64,000 bases of DNA from Nitrobacter hamburgensis X14 (lineage in GTDB: Bacteria > Pseudomonadota > Alphaproteobacteria > Rhizobiales > Xanthobacteraceae): positions 4,140,001 through 4,204,000 of the forward strand of contig NC_007964.1 in the NCBI RefSeq assembly GCF_000013885.1, read 5' to 3'. Positions 44,770 to 53,839 of the stretch are shown here, one piece after another (position 1 is the stretch's first letter; each line of letters starts with the position of its first letter). The notes under the pieces are model-generated. The model was not told the origin of the DNA. It saw only the letters and a list, made by a program, of their open reading frames with translations, and did no database searches. A program made the translations under genes and the position numbers.

Positions 44770-45103
44770 CCTGAAAGTCTACCTGCACCGCGAGCCGATC
44801 GACTTCCGGGCCGGCATCAACAGCCTTGCGGTTCTGGTCCAAGAGACGATGGCGCTCGATCCGTTTGCTCCGGCGGTTTTTGCGTTCTGCAATCGCCGTC
44901 GCGACCGGATGAAGCTCCTGTTCTTCGATCGGTCGGGCTTTGTGCTGGTGCTGAAGCGGCTGACCGAGGACAAGTTCCGGTGGCCGCGCCGCGAGGCAGC
45001 GGTGGTCAGGCTTACGACCGAGCAATTGCACTGGATTCTGGACGGCATCGATATCGATGCGATGGTCCGCCATCCACTGCGGCAATATCAGGTTGCCGGT
45101 TGA
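44750..45103 (+). CDS. tnpB: IS66 TnpB (Orf2 family)
   Basis: 117 residues with the family start MFRLGADLKVYLHREPIDFR, then INSLAVLVQE, FAFCNRRRDRMKLLFFDRSG and LKRLTEDKFRWPRR. Full length. It overlaps tnpA, which indicates translational coupling. Required for transposition of IS66 elements. Confidence 0.93.
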   Translation: MFRLGADLKVYLHREPIDFRAGINSLAVLVQETMALDPFAPAVFAFCNRRRDRMKLLFFDRSGFVLVLKRLTEDKFRWPRREAAVVRLTTEQLHWILDGIDIDAMVRHPLRQYQVAG

Positions 45104-45157
45104 GGGCTCTCGAATTGAGCGGTTGACGCGGCGGCATGCTTTCGATTCAAGAATCTG

Positions 45158-46732
45158 ATGAATCGACCCGGCGAACCGACTGTTGAAGAGTTGATGGCGC
45201 GTATTGCCGCGCTGCAGGCGCAGAACCGTCAGCTCACAGAACGCGTCGTCAAACTCGAGGAAGAGCTGGCGCTTGCACGACTGCATCGTTTTGCGCCGAA
45301 GAGCGAAAAGCACATTGACCGCCTCTTCAATGAAGCTGAACAGGCCGCGGATGAAGACGCCGCCGACAACGAAGATGGCGATGTCGTTACCCTGCCGGAC
45401 ACGGGCTTGCCGGCGACAGAAGGGGCGACGGGAAAGAAGCGCGGCCGCAAGGCCTTGCCGGAAAACCTGCCGCGCGAGCGCGTCGAGTATGACCTTGCCG
45501 ACGACGAGAAGGCTTGTCCTTGCTGCCGTCACCAGATGCATCGCATGGGCGAGACCGTTACCGAGCAACTTCATATCGAGGTGAAAGCGAAGGTCCTGCA
45601 GAATGTGCGGTTCAAATATGCTTGCCGTCATTGCGACCGCACCGGGATCAACACGCCGATCGTGATCGCGCCTATGCCCGCGCAACCTTTGCCGGGCAGC
45701 ATCACCACGGCCTCGACGCTGGCCTTCGCGCTCGTTCACAAATACGTCGACGGCACGCCGCTCTACCGCCTGGCACAGGCATTCGAGCGCGCCGGCGCTC
45801 CCGTCAGCCGTGGTGCTCTGGGCCACTGGGTGATCGGCTCGAGCGAACAACATCTCTCCCGCATCTATGACACCCTGAAGCTGCGGCTCAGATCGCAGCC
45901 TCTCATCCATGGTGACGAGACGACGGTTCAGGTGCTGAAGGAAAAGGATCGAGAGGCCACCAGCACGTCATATATGTGGGCTTACCGGAGCGGCGAGGAC
46001 AGTGACGAGCCGATCGTGCTGCTCGATTATCAGCCAGGCCGCGGCCAGATACACCCGCAGACCTTCCTCGGCGATTACCGCGGCATAGTGATGAGTGATG
46101 GCTATTCCGCCTGGCGCACGCTGGAAGGGGCAACCCATATTGGATGCATGGCCCACTCCAGACGGCGCTTTGTCGATGCCCTCAAGGCCAGGAAGAAAGG
46201 CGGCGGTCCGCCGGAGCAGGCGCTTCGGTTCTTCGAACACCTCTACCGGGTTGAAAGGCAGGCGCGGGACGAAAAACCGGACAGAGGCGAAACGCCAGGT
46301 CAATGCATTCGCCGCCTCCGTCAGCAACATAGCATCCCCGTCCTGAACGCCCTCAAGGAATGGCTTGATAAAATCGCCCCGAAGGTCTTGCCGGACAGCA
46401 AGCTTGGCGATGCCGTATCCTACACTCTGAACCAATGGGAATATCTGACGCGCTACGCCGAAGACGGCAGGATGCCGATCGACAACAACCTTCTCGAACG
46501 CGATATCAGAATCTTTGCCACTGGCAGAAAGAGCTGGCTGTTCAGCGACACCGTGAATGGAGCCAAGGCCAGTGCCGTCGTCTACAGTCTGATGCTGACC
46601 TGCCGCGCCTCACGCGTCGAGCCGTTAGCCTGGTTGCGCCACGTCCTCACCGAATTGCCTCAGCGCGCCGACGACGCCGATATCACCGACCTGCTGCCCT
46701 TCAACTTCCCCAAAACTGCTACTGCCGCCTGA
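45158..46732 (+). CDS. tnpC: IS66 TnpC transposase
   Basis: 524 residues: leucine-zipper-like N-terminus (MARIAALQAQNRQLTERVVK), zinc ribbon (KACPCCRHQMHRMG, then CRHCDRTGINTP), and a DDE domain (HGDETTVQVL first Asp, GIVMSDGYSAWRTLEGATHI second Asp, MPIDNNLLERDIRIFATGRK final Glu region). Complete and in one frame. It is 54 bp downstream of tnpB. Confidence 0.95.
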   Translation: MNRPGEPTVEELMARIAALQAQNRQLTERVVKLEEELALARLHRFAPKSEKHIDRLFNEAEQAADEDAADNEDGDVVTLPDTGLPATEGATGKKRGRKALPENLPRERVEYDLADDEKACPCCRHQMHRMGETVTEQLHIEVKAKVLQNVRFKYACRHCDRTGINTPIVIAPMPAQPLPGSITTASTLAFALVHKYVDGTPLYRLAQAFERAGAPVSRGALGHWVIGSSEQHLSRIYDTLKLRLRSQPLIHGDETTVQVLKEKDREATSTSYMWAYRSGEDSDEPIVLLDYQPGRGQIHPQTFLGDYRGIVMSDGYSAWRTLEGATHIGCMAHSRRRFVDALKARKKGGGPPEQALRFFEHLYRVERQARDEKPDRGETPGQCIRRLRQQHSIPVLNALKEWLDKIAPKVLPDSKLGDAVSYTLNQWEYLTRYAEDGRMPIDNNLLERDIRIFATGRKSWLFSDTVNGAKASAVVYSLMLTCRASRVEPLAWLRHVLTELPQRADDADITDLLPFNFPKTATAA

Positions 46733-46800
46733 TCCAGCGCGACGCTTCCGAAATCAAACGCCGAAAGGCGGCGTCAACGTGCGGGGAAAATCGCGCTTAC

Positions 46801-46808
46801 CGAGAAGC
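46801..46808 (+). repeat. Right 8-bp target duplication of IS66 (CGAGAAGC)
   Basis: Exact copy of 44206-44213, directly after the terminal CTTAC of the element. Confidence 0.9.
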
Positions 46809-47251
46809 AGAGCGCGGATCCTTCGTGGGGTTGTCTACATCGTATATTTTGGAGCGTCGGCGACTGGCTGTGAGCGATCGGTGGAATTCTGCCGGAGCTC
46901 AGCCTGCGGTCGAGGGCCGACCAGCTTAACCGAGGATGTCGGCGGGCTCAGATTTCCAGCTAACCCTTTGCTTGCATCGAAGATGGCGCCCATCGGGGAT
47001 TGATTGCACCGTGCGCAACATATGCCACTGGGGCCTCCATCGAGGTCGCAAGATCGACCGGCATTCCCAAGAGATCGATGCTTAAGATACCGACCCCGCC
47101 AAAACTGTCGTCAGGTTACGTCGTATGGCGCTAAGAAAAACGGATTGGCGTCACCCGTTGGTGCAAACGGTCTGTCCTCCGGCCGGCCTGAAGCGCAAAT
47201 CAAGCTTCGGAACGATACCGCTGTGCATCCGTTGGACCGTGGAGGTGTTCC
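46809..47251. other. Residual end of the interrupted gene, otherwise empty
   Basis: 46809-46865 continues the small membrane gene split by IS66. The rest has two overlapping plus-strand frames without ribosome sites. No gene seen. Confidence 0.4.
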
Positions 47252-47422
47252 ATGCAGACAGCCCCAGGTAATCCAGTTCCAGAAGACCCGAAACCTATGC
47301 CACCCCCTCCTCCCGGCCTGGTTCCGGATATAAAAGAACCGCCACCACGGGAATTACCGGATGAGAAACCTCGTCCCAACCCGGATGAAAAACGCACCCC
47401 GCCGGAGCGAACCTGTTCCTGA
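47252..47422 (+). CDS. Small proline-rich protein
   Basis: 56 residues, almost a third proline: MQTAPGNPVPEDPKPMPPPP, then PGLVPDIKEPPPRELPDEKP and PDEKRTPPERTCS. GGAGGTG precedes the ATG. No signal peptide, so it is probably a cytosolic disordered peptide. Small Pro-rich genes like this are frequent in rhizobial stress islands. Function unknown. Confidence 0.6.
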   Translation: MQTAPGNPVPEDPKPMPPPPPGLVPDIKEPPPRELPDEKPRPNPDEKRTPPERTCS

Positions 47423-48441
47423 AGCGAAATGCCAGGCCGCGACTCTCTCCCGGAACTGAACAGCCTCTTGCTATTTTAGATTCGAATGGATCAATTCGAA
47501 AAGCGCCAGGAAACCGCCGTTGCCATGACGAAAATAGGCACCGCGACACTGTTGCGAGCTTTGCTGCCTGCATGGGCCGTCTACTGCGAGGCAAATCGCG
47601 ACCCCGCTTCTGGCTGGTGAGGTAGCAGTTCACTAGATAGGGCTGGAACAGCAGCCGAAGCCTTGACGCGAAGGATGTCGCCTCCAAACCCACTCCGACT
47701 CCCCAACCAAGGCATTCATGGCTGAGCAGATTCTGAGGGCGGCAGCGAACGGTGTTCATCGCCGCGAGGAACTGAGCGATCTCACCGTCAATGCAGTCCG
47801 GGGCACAGATCGCATCCGAGAAATAGAGCCTTCCGCCGGCGCGCCTGGGTGAAACACGGCGCATCATCGGGGAATACGCGGCCGATTTCGCGAGGCTGGA
47901 CGCGCGCGTGGCACAGTTGAGCGGCGAACTCCATGCGAGTGATAACCACCGAGAAGCCCCTGTCAAAACGGCCACCGACGAGGCGCTTCGCAAGCGCGCT
48001 GAGGCATCGCGCAGGTCAGGACCATTAACAGTTGCTGAGCCGCGAATCGTTGCTGGCATTGCGGTTTCAGTGTGAGGCCACGTCAGAAATCGTTTCCATG
48101 GATCAGCCAAGAGCAGATCGCCCACATCGAACGGATGCATTTTGAGTCAGGCGCTGACTCCTTATTCGTCGCCTGTGATCTATTTGTATCTGGATAGGTC
48201 CCGATTTTGGAGCCAACGTCGCAGGGGTGATGCACCCGCGCCTTCCCGCGGCGGGATAGGCCTGCGATCTGCACTCTATTTTGCGCTGGCGGCGCTCAGT
48301 CCTGCGCTGTCCGACTGCATCCTGGCATGGGGAGGTGGCGGACCCCGCCGGGAACGCGGGTGTCGCTGCAATAATGAGGTCGCAATTGTGCAATGATTAG
48401 TTTTTCGATAGCTTGGACGTGGGCGGCGCGCGGAGCGTTGG
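47423..48441. other. About 1 kb without a supported gene
   Basis: A plus-strand stretch (AEQILRAAANGVHRREELSD, 47719 onward, and later VKTATDEALRKRAEASRRSG near 47980) looks protein-like in pieces, in different frames, and may be a decayed gene. The long minus-strand frame 47295-48140 is Arg/Ser-rich shadow. Nothing can be named. Confidence 0.4.
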
Positions 48442-48774
48442 GTGAGAAATCTGGGCTTCAACACAATCGCATTGCTGGCGCTTGCTGGCGGCGCGTTTAC
48501 GCCTGCCGTCGGACAGCAGACACTGCCGAACAGCAGCATCCCGCTTAGCTTCGGCATGGATGCCGGACAAGTCTCGCAAGCTTTGGGCGTACCGCTGAAT
48601 TACGTCCGCGGCCGTCCCGGCGACGAGCTGTATCTGGCAATTCCCAATGTCAAAGGCAGCGCCTTGGCGAGCCGCAGTGACGGACTTTACCTGCAGTTCC
48701 GCCGCGGGCAGCTCAAGGGCTGGAAAGGCGATTGGGGAACGATCCGGCCTTCCGTTGATGGAACCCGCCCATGA
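48442..48774 (+). CDS. Secreted hypothetical protein
   Basis: 110 residues from a GTG. The signal peptide is clear (MRNLGFNTIALLALAGGAFT, then PAVGQQ). The mature part has IPLSFGMDAGQVSQALGVPL, NYVRGRPGDELYLAIPNVKG and DGLYLQFRRGQLKGWKGDWG, a compact alpha/beta domain of a kind common next to BA14K genes in Bradyrhizobium. ATGA overlap with the following gene shows a two-gene operon. Envelope function unknown. Confidence 0.75.
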   Translation: MRNLGFNTIALLALAGGAFTPAVGQQTLPNSSIPLSFGMDAGQVSQALGVPLNYVRGRPGDELYLAIPNVKGSALASRSDGLYLQFRRGQLKGWKGDWGTIRPSVDGTRP

Positions 48775-49145
48775 TCAGGTGTTGGGTGGCAACAGCGGCG
48801 GCAATCGTTCTGACATGTCTGGCTGGCCAGCCGGCTTTCACGCAGGACCGTCTTCTGCGCTACGGCAACACGAGCGGCGGGTATTTCGATGGCCGCGACG
48901 ACAACCGTGACTTCCCCACCAACGGTTTTTTTCCCGGGAATTTCGCGACCGATCCGTCCGCCGCGTGGATCGGAGCCGCCGGATTATTCGGCAGCACGCC
49001 CTCGCATTCTGCAACGCCTTATCCTTCACAGGTTATCTTCAGATCGACGCGTAACCAGGCCGCTTGTGGCCGCCGCTATCGTTCCTATGACCCGTCGTCC
49101 GGCACCTTCCTTGGTAACGACGGCGCGCGCCATCCATGCGGATGA
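48771..49145 (+). CDS. BA14K-family secreted protein
   Basis: 124 residues, N-terminal signal (MIRCWVATAAAIVLTCLAGQ, then PAFTQ). Its C-terminus is the BA14K motif: CGRRYRSYDPSSGTFLGNDG, ARHPC. BA14K proteins are small, lectin-like immunoreactive envelope proteins of Rhizobiales. Translation is coupled to the gene before it through an ATGA overlap. Confidence 0.85.
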   Translation: MIRCWVATAAAIVLTCLAGQPAFTQDRLLRYGNTSGGYFDGRDDNRDFPTNGFFPGNFATDPSAAWIGAAGLFGSTPSHSATPYPSQVIFRSTRNQAACGRRYRSYDPSSGTFLGNDGARHPCG

Positions 49146-49173
49146 TGGCCGTGGACCCGCCTTGCTGTAGCGC

Positions 49174-49926
49174 TTGGTATCGATTTGGCCCGACCAATTC
49201 CGAAATAGCGGCAATTATCCGCGTCTGGCTGACTGGAATGCCGGCGCGCGGCGGATCGCGTCGCTGATGATGTCGATCGACGGGGATCGCGCCGAGCGTG
49301 GGGACGGCATCGGCCGCATCCAGCGCGGCGAGACCGAGGGCGACGCGATCCTCAGCCTTAACGACTTGTCGATGACACTCGACGACGGCACCGCCGTGGT
49401 GGGAGAAGCGGAAGTGATCATCGACGCCGGCGAGCGGGTGCTGGTGGCGGGCGAGTCCGGGACCGGCAAAAGCACGCTGGTGCGGGCAATCGCTGGCCTG
49501 TGGCCGTGGGGTGGCGGCAGCGTCAGCTTCCATCCGGACCGTCGGTTGTTCATGCTACCGCAAAAGCCGTGCCGTTTGGAACGTTACGTCGCGCGCCGCC
49601 TACCCCGCGAGCGCGGAAACTGGACGCTCGAAGAAATTGGCACTGCTCTGGACAAAGTGGGACTCGGTCATCTCAAGGAGCAACTTGAGGAAGAAGCGCC
49701 CTGGGACCAGACACTTTCGGGCGGCGAAAAGCAGCGGCTCGCTTTCGCCCGGCTGTTTTTGCACAACCCCGATATTAACGTGCTGGACGAAGCAACATCC
49801 GCGCTCGACGCAAAGAGCCAGGATAAGATGATGGAGCTCCTCAATAAGAAGTCACCGTTGTCAGCGTGGCACATCGCGTCGAACTCGAAGCCTTCCATAC
49901 TAGAAAGGTCCGGCGTTGCGTTTTAG
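49174..49926 (+). pseudogene. ABC transporter (SbmA/YddA-type), C-terminal ATPase half only
   Basis: The ATPase domain is readable: ILSLNDLSMTLDDGTAVVGE, Walker A AGESGTGKST, LSGGEKQRLAFARLF signature and INVLDEATSALDAKSQD Walker B. In this family it follows six membrane spans in one chain; these are missing, and only the connecting piece (ADWNAGARRIASLMMSID) remains. Near 49855 the frame shifts: the expected end VVSVAHRVELEAFHTRKV is found in another frame. Non-functional at both ends. Confidence 0.75.
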
Positions 49927-50403
49927 TTGATCAGCCGCGGCCGTCCAAACCCACGCTCCACGGTCGATCGCGACCACCAACTCCTGCCGATCGAGAGTTT
50001 CGACCAAACGATCAATCGTAATTTCTGGACACGGGGTGCCGACTTCAAAATATCGGTCAATAATTTCCTTTATCTCAACAATGGCGTGAAGCAATAGGTC
50101 ATGATCTCTAATGTCCGCCTCCTGCCCTCGTGCGGCCGACGTATTCAATGCCAGCGTGAGCGCTGAAAGGGATTCGTCGGTCAGCAGTTCCGGCGGCGCG
50201 TTCCATAGCCCGGTCGCTTTTAGCGCGTCGACACGCTCTGCGTCGTTGTAAGGCATGGTGGCGTTTTGGGCTGTCCTGGCTTCTTCGGGGGAGCCGGCCG
50301 ACAGCATATAGAAGATCGCGTTCCAACATCTCGCGTACATCGACCGAACGGCGGCGTCCGCCTTCGTCGCGCCGGCGGGATCATCGGAGCAACAAGCACT
50401 CAC
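49900..50403 (-). CDS. Hypothetical protein of 167 residues
   Basis: Well-formed helical protein: AAVRSMYARCWNAIFYMLSA, PPELLTDESLSALTLALNTS, HDLLLHAIVEIKEIIDRYFE and ITIDRLVETLDRQELVVAID. Not recognised. It converges on, and overlaps, the broken ABC gene by 27 bp. The N-terminal SACCSDDPAG could hold metal-binding cysteines, but that is weak. The ATG at 50403 is the first available. Confidence 0.55.
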   Translation of the reverse strand: MSACCSDDPAGATKADAAVRSMYARCWNAIFYMLSAGSPEEARTAQNATMPYNDAERVDALKATGLWNAPPELLTDESLSALTLALNTSAARGQEADIRDHDLLLHAIVEIKEIIDRYFEVGTPCPEITIDRLVETLDRQELVVAIDRGAWVWTAAADQLKRNAGPF

Positions 50404-50556
50404 TCCGCATCACTCAAATCACTGGATACCGAAGATTGCGCCGCTCGGCCGTCAAACGGTGTTCAGGTTTCCACATCGGGGCTCCTTGTCTCGAATCGCT
50501 CCGAGACAGGGAATCACAACCGACTCATCTGACTCAAGTTCTTCCTGGATCGGCTA

Positions 50557-50907
50557 TTACAGGGCGTAGTAATCGTCAACCGCCCTGGTTCGGGTCGGAT
50601 CTGACCAGTTCCAGTCGGTGTCAGTGGCATACTTCGGCGCACGTTCGAGCTGGTCTGCGGTGACGCCGATCCGGTATCCCCCAAGCGCGGTGTCGTATTT
50701 CAGGGAGCTCCAAGGGAGCGGATAATGATCGTCGCCGATGCCGAGAATTCCGCCGAACCCCAGCACGGCGTAGGAAACCTTCCCACTGATCTTTTCAATC
50801 ATAACGAACGCAATTGAGCCGATCTTCTCATCATTGGCTCCGTAGACCGCCGTGCCATCCACTTTATTGCTGGCGATCAAGTTGCCGGTATCTCCTTCGA
50901 TAGACAT
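50557..50907 (-). CDS. PRC-barrel domain protein, copy 2
   Basis: 116 residues: NLIASNKVDGTAVYGANDEK, IGSIAFVMIEKISGKVSYAV and LGFGGILGIGDDHYPLPWSS, closely related to copy 1 at 33128. AAGGAGAAGCCT precedes the ATG at 50907. The frame stays open upstream to 51096, through a membrane peptide (MSRYFLIAITTGLIVVTALS) also found in front of copy 1, so an anchored 179-residue version could be read; in copy 1 a stop separates the two. The shared flanks show duplication of a roughly 600-bp unit in inverted orientation. Confidence 0.88.
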   Translation of the reverse strand: MSIEGDTGNLIASNKVDGTAVYGANDEKIGSIAFVMIEKISGKVSYAVLGFGGILGIGDDHYPLPWSSLKYDTALGGYRIGVTADQLERAPKYATDTDWNWSDPTRTRAVDDYYAL

Positions 50908-51160
50908 AGGCTTCTCCTTCGTTAGGGAGGAAAAAAGCGGCCGGTGCGGCAAATGTTCCCCGGCGCCGCTCGTTTCCGATTCCATGGCCAAAACCGCCGC
51001 GGCGTTCGGCTGCGGTCGTATGAAAACGAGCCAACCCGAGAGCGCCGTCACGACGATCAAGCCGGTCGTTATGGCAATGAGGAAGTAACGAGACATGCTC
51101 GCTAACGCCGCCGCGAACCATTAGTTTCGAAGCGCACGTTCGGCTGTCTAGAGTCTGTAC

Positions 51161-51343
51161 TTATCTCGGCGGCTGCAATGCGGGCGAATTTGCCCATCCC
51201 TCTATTTCCGAAGCGGTCTCAGCTTGCTGGACTTTCTTGAGCAATTGCTCGCGCTCCGGGCCGTCAGGCAAACCGGCAGCCTCTTGGCGCGCATTTGCCG
51301 CGAACTCGGCAATGCGGTCCTGAAGTGATTTTGTCTGTTTCAA
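51161..51343 (-). CDS. Small helical conserved hypothetical protein
   Basis: 60 residues: MKQTKSLQDRIAEFAANARQ, then EAAGLPDGPEREQLLKKVQQ and ETASEIEGWANSPALQPP. This pattern (helix, L-P-x-G-x-E-R-x-x-L, helix, W) is a frequent small protein in Bradyrhizobium. Function unknown. AGAGGTAT lies before the ATG. Confidence 0.65.
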   Translation of the reverse strand: MKQTKSLQDRIAEFAANARQEAAGLPDGPEREQLLKKVQQAETASEIEGWANSPALQPPR

Positions 51344-51358
51344 TCGATACCTCTAATG

Positions 51359-51402
51359 CAAAAAAAAACGCGCCTCTCCTCGCCGTAGAGAAGCGCTCTT
51401 GT
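51359..51402. terminator. Bidirectional hairpin terminator
   Basis: GCGCCTCTC with loop and GAGAAGCGC form a stem, flanked by a run of ten A on the left (a T-run for minus-strand transcripts) and TCTTGTTTT on the right. Confidence 0.55.
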
Positions 51403-51840
51403 TTTCCTATAAGCCCAGTACAAACGCCCGGCGAGCCTTAGAGTTCCCCAAGGTTCCAATGAGCAAAGCCCCAGCTTTGGGGCTTTCGTTCGGGCTAGGG
51501 TATTTTAGAGCGTTTGGCGGCCCGTTTAAGCTGCTATGCCGCTTAAGAAACGTCAGAGGGGCTTTTGGCTTTCGGCTTGTACGACCCCTTCTTCAGTGGG
51601 TCCCTCTGCCTTTCTCCGAGGGGTGCATCCGCTCGCCGGCGAACTCCGCGCGGAATATCTCGGCGTGCTCCTCTACGGCGAAAAGGAACACTTGATAGAA
51701 CTTGTTCTCCCGCATCACCGAGTGCCCGTGCTTCGAGAGCGATAGCCCCGCGCGTCTCGCAAAAATTCCTCAGCGCATGGAAGTTCTCGCCCGTGCACTT
51801 CTCCTCCTCGAGCGCGACCAGTATCGGCTGGACAAGTCGT
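51403..51840. other. No gene; one more hairpin
   Basis: AAAGCCCCAGCTTTGGGGCTTT (51465-51486) is a perfect 8-bp stem with only a short T-end. The minus-strand text near 51560-51840 (EEKCTGENFHALRNFCETRG) reads protein-like in patches and is probably the end of an unknown gene cut by the IS3 remnant that follows. Confidence 0.4.
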
Positions 51841-52186
51841 TCTTCAGGGTCTGATGCCAGCGCTCGATCTTTCCCTGGGTCTGGGGATGATACGGGCCGC
51901 GCACATGCTGCATGCCCTTGTCTTCGAGCCACGCGGCCAGATCGCTCGCCACGTATGACGAACCGTTATCCGAGAGGAGCCGCGGCCGGTGCATGACGGT
52001 GGCGCGATCGAGGCCGGAAGCCGCGAGCGCCTGGTCGAGCGTGGCTGTGACGTCAGAGGTACACATCGTGGGACCAAGCCTCCAGGTCACGATGTAGCGC
52101 GAGAAGTCGTCGAGTACGGTCGAGAGGTAGTACCAGCCCCAGCCAGTGATCTTGAGGTAGGTGAAGTCGGTCTGCCAGACAGGCCG
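51841..52186 (-). pseudogene. IS3-family orfB central fragment
   Basis: VWQTDFTYLKITGWGWYYLS, LDDFSRYIVTWRLGPTMCTS and HRPRLLSDNGSSYVASDLAA, KIERWHQTLKND match the DDE core of the intact orfB at 61111, with a missing residue in HVRGPYHPQTQG. Flanks on both sides are unrelated. A third copy of the same IS3 family in the window (besides 15811 and 60641). Confidence 0.75.
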
Positions 52187-52410
52187 AGAACTTCCTTCGC
52201 GCCATCGGCGCGGACGCCCCAGCGCGATGTGGATGGCCTGTGGTTCGCGCGGCCGGCGATGATGCGTGCGCTGCACGGCGAGACACCGCCGCAGCAATCC
52301 AGAGGGGAAGAAGGGAACGAGGTGGCGTTCCTCCCGCAAGCTGGCGAGAGACCGGTAGGGATGGTAAGCAAAGCACAAGCCCGAATAGCCCCTATGAGCG
52401 GAGCTCGTGC

Positions 52411-52602
52411 ATGAAAGACGTAAGGGCCTGGCTAGATCGGCTCCGCACCGAAGCGGAGGAGTGTCGGCTGATTAGTAGACTGGCGACAAATGCCGCAAAG
52501 CGAGAAACATTCGCGAGCCTGGCCGAGACATACGATAAGGCCGCTGATGACCTGCAAGTCCTGATAGATTCCGGCAATCTTCCGGGCGAGCTAGGGATAT
52601 AG
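52411..52602 (+). CDS. Small hypothetical protein
   Basis: 63 residues: MKDVRAWLDRLRTEAEECRL, ISRLATNAAKRETFASLAET and YDKAADDLQVLIDSGNLPGE. All-helical, and typical of short uncharacterised rhizobial proteins. Starting at the ATG 52411 gives a compact protein; the longer frame is an IS shadow. A terminator-like GC hairpin follows the stop. Confidence 0.65.
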   Translation: MKDVRAWLDRLRTEAEECRLISRLATNAAKRETFASLAETYDKAADDLQVLIDSGNLPGELGI

Positions 52603-53257
52603 AAAACCCCGCCGGAGCGAGGCTGGAAGGGATCCGCTGCGGCTCAGGAGTTTTTGATGAGCGACACCAAGCCGCCTGCCGACCCGCCGCTAGGTCCAGG
52701 GAAGCCCTGGTTCACATCCGAATACTGATCGACGTGGCGTCGCAGAGCGATGATTTAGAAACCGTGCAGAAGCTCCTAAAAGAGATGCGGGCCTTGGTGA
52801 ATAAAGCGATCCCGCCGCGTCGCCGCCTCAAATAGAAAACCCCGCCGGAGCGGGGCGAATTAGGCAGCCGCGATGCCAGGACTGGCTCCCTTTGCCAGGA
52901 ACTCTTCCCACTCCCGCGCATTATTTCGACCGGAACGGGACCCCCGCACCCCACTCCCGAACCCGATCAGGCCCGCATGTGGCGTCTCCCCCGGCGGGCC
53001 TTTTTGGTGGCCCCGATCTGAGCGCTCCCGCCCCCCGCCTTATCTCCGCGCGGTCAATAGCACAGACCTAATACCGGAAAACTCCCGCAAAGCGCCCGAC
53101 CCGGGCCGCAGCGATTTCGATAAAGTCGGCACCTGGGAGCCTCGCTCATGTTGCCTAGGATCACATAGCGCACAAAAGATAATCCCTGCCGATGATCGGA
53201 ACATTGCACTGAACCCGGCATTGTTGCCTCATGTCAACGGACACAGAGGATGCAATC
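52603..53257. other. Terminator-like repeats and a possible short gene tail
   Basis: ATAGAAAACCCCGCCGGAGC occurs at about 52599 and 52831, each directly after a stop codon, and a related form at 56804. Between them, LIDVASQSDDLETVQKLLKE and MRALVNKAIPPRRRLK (52727-52834) is a protein-like tail without a start. The remainder is GC-rich and empty. Confidence 0.45.
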
Positions 53258-53542
53258 ATGAGAAGAGGCATTTTGATCGGAAGCGCTGCGGCGGCCGTCA
53301 CAGCATTTACGATGGCCTGGGCTTTGGCGCAGACACCGACAACGACACCTCAAACGGGAAGCAGCCAGCCAAGTATAAAGGACTCAAGTAAGAACCCCGC
53401 TCAAGCACCGGCCGGCGCCTCGGAGACCAGGGGCAACACCCCGGAGACGACGGGGATGTCCCCGAACGGGACGTCGGAAGGCACGATGTCCAGGCATGGC
53501 AAGTCAAAGGACCACGTGAAGAGCAATGGAATGAGCAAATAA
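53258..53542 (+). CDS. Small secreted Ser/Thr-rich protein
   Basis: 94 residues. The signal peptide MRRGILIGSAAAAVTAFTMA, WALAQ is followed by disordered TPTTTPQTGSSQPSIKDSSK, GASETRGNTPETTGMSPNGT and a basic end KSKDHVKSNGMSK. An ATG nine codons upstream is also open. Probably periplasmic or extracellular. Function unknown. Confidence 0.65.
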   Translation: MRRGILIGSAAAAVTAFTMAWALAQTPTTTPQTGSSQPSIKDSSKNPAQAPAGASETRGNTPETTGMSPNGTSEGTMSRHGKSKDHVKSNGMSK

Positions 53543-53839
53543 AGACGCTCACGTTGACCCCTGCGAAACACATTACCGCAGCGGAGGTAGTCTCCCCCGG
53601 CTCCTCCATGAAGCTCCTCGACCCGTCGGTGAACCCCTCGTCGGCGGGTTTTTGGTTAGTTGCTTAATCCGTCGCCCGTGAAAAATGCAGAAACCGTCCT
53701 GGCGGAATGATTTCGCGGGTTTTGCAAGTATTCGATATCGCCGGTTTTGGGGATGTCGATATCGATTTCCTTGCAATTTGATTTGGCGGGAATCGGCGTG
53801 ATTCCATGTCTCCGCTGGGTTTGAGTCGGAGATATCGCG

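Larger units (their letters stand above)
44214..46800 (+). mobile_element. Intact IS66-family element (tnpA, tnpB, tnpC)
   Basis: 2587 bp with termini GTAAGCGCGAATTTC on the left and GAAAATCGCGCTTAC on the right, three transposition genes in the standard order and perfect 8-bp target duplications. All frames are open, so it looks recent and functional. It inserted in the small membrane-protein gene at 44157. Confidence 0.92.

Noticed and set aside
44732..45910. 392-codon minus-strand frame opposite IS66
   Set aside because: Shadow of tnpB and tnpC.
47295..48140. 281-codon minus-strand frame
   Set aside because: No ribosome site, Arg/Ser-rich, overlaps a small gene with a strong ribosome site; not accepted as a gene.
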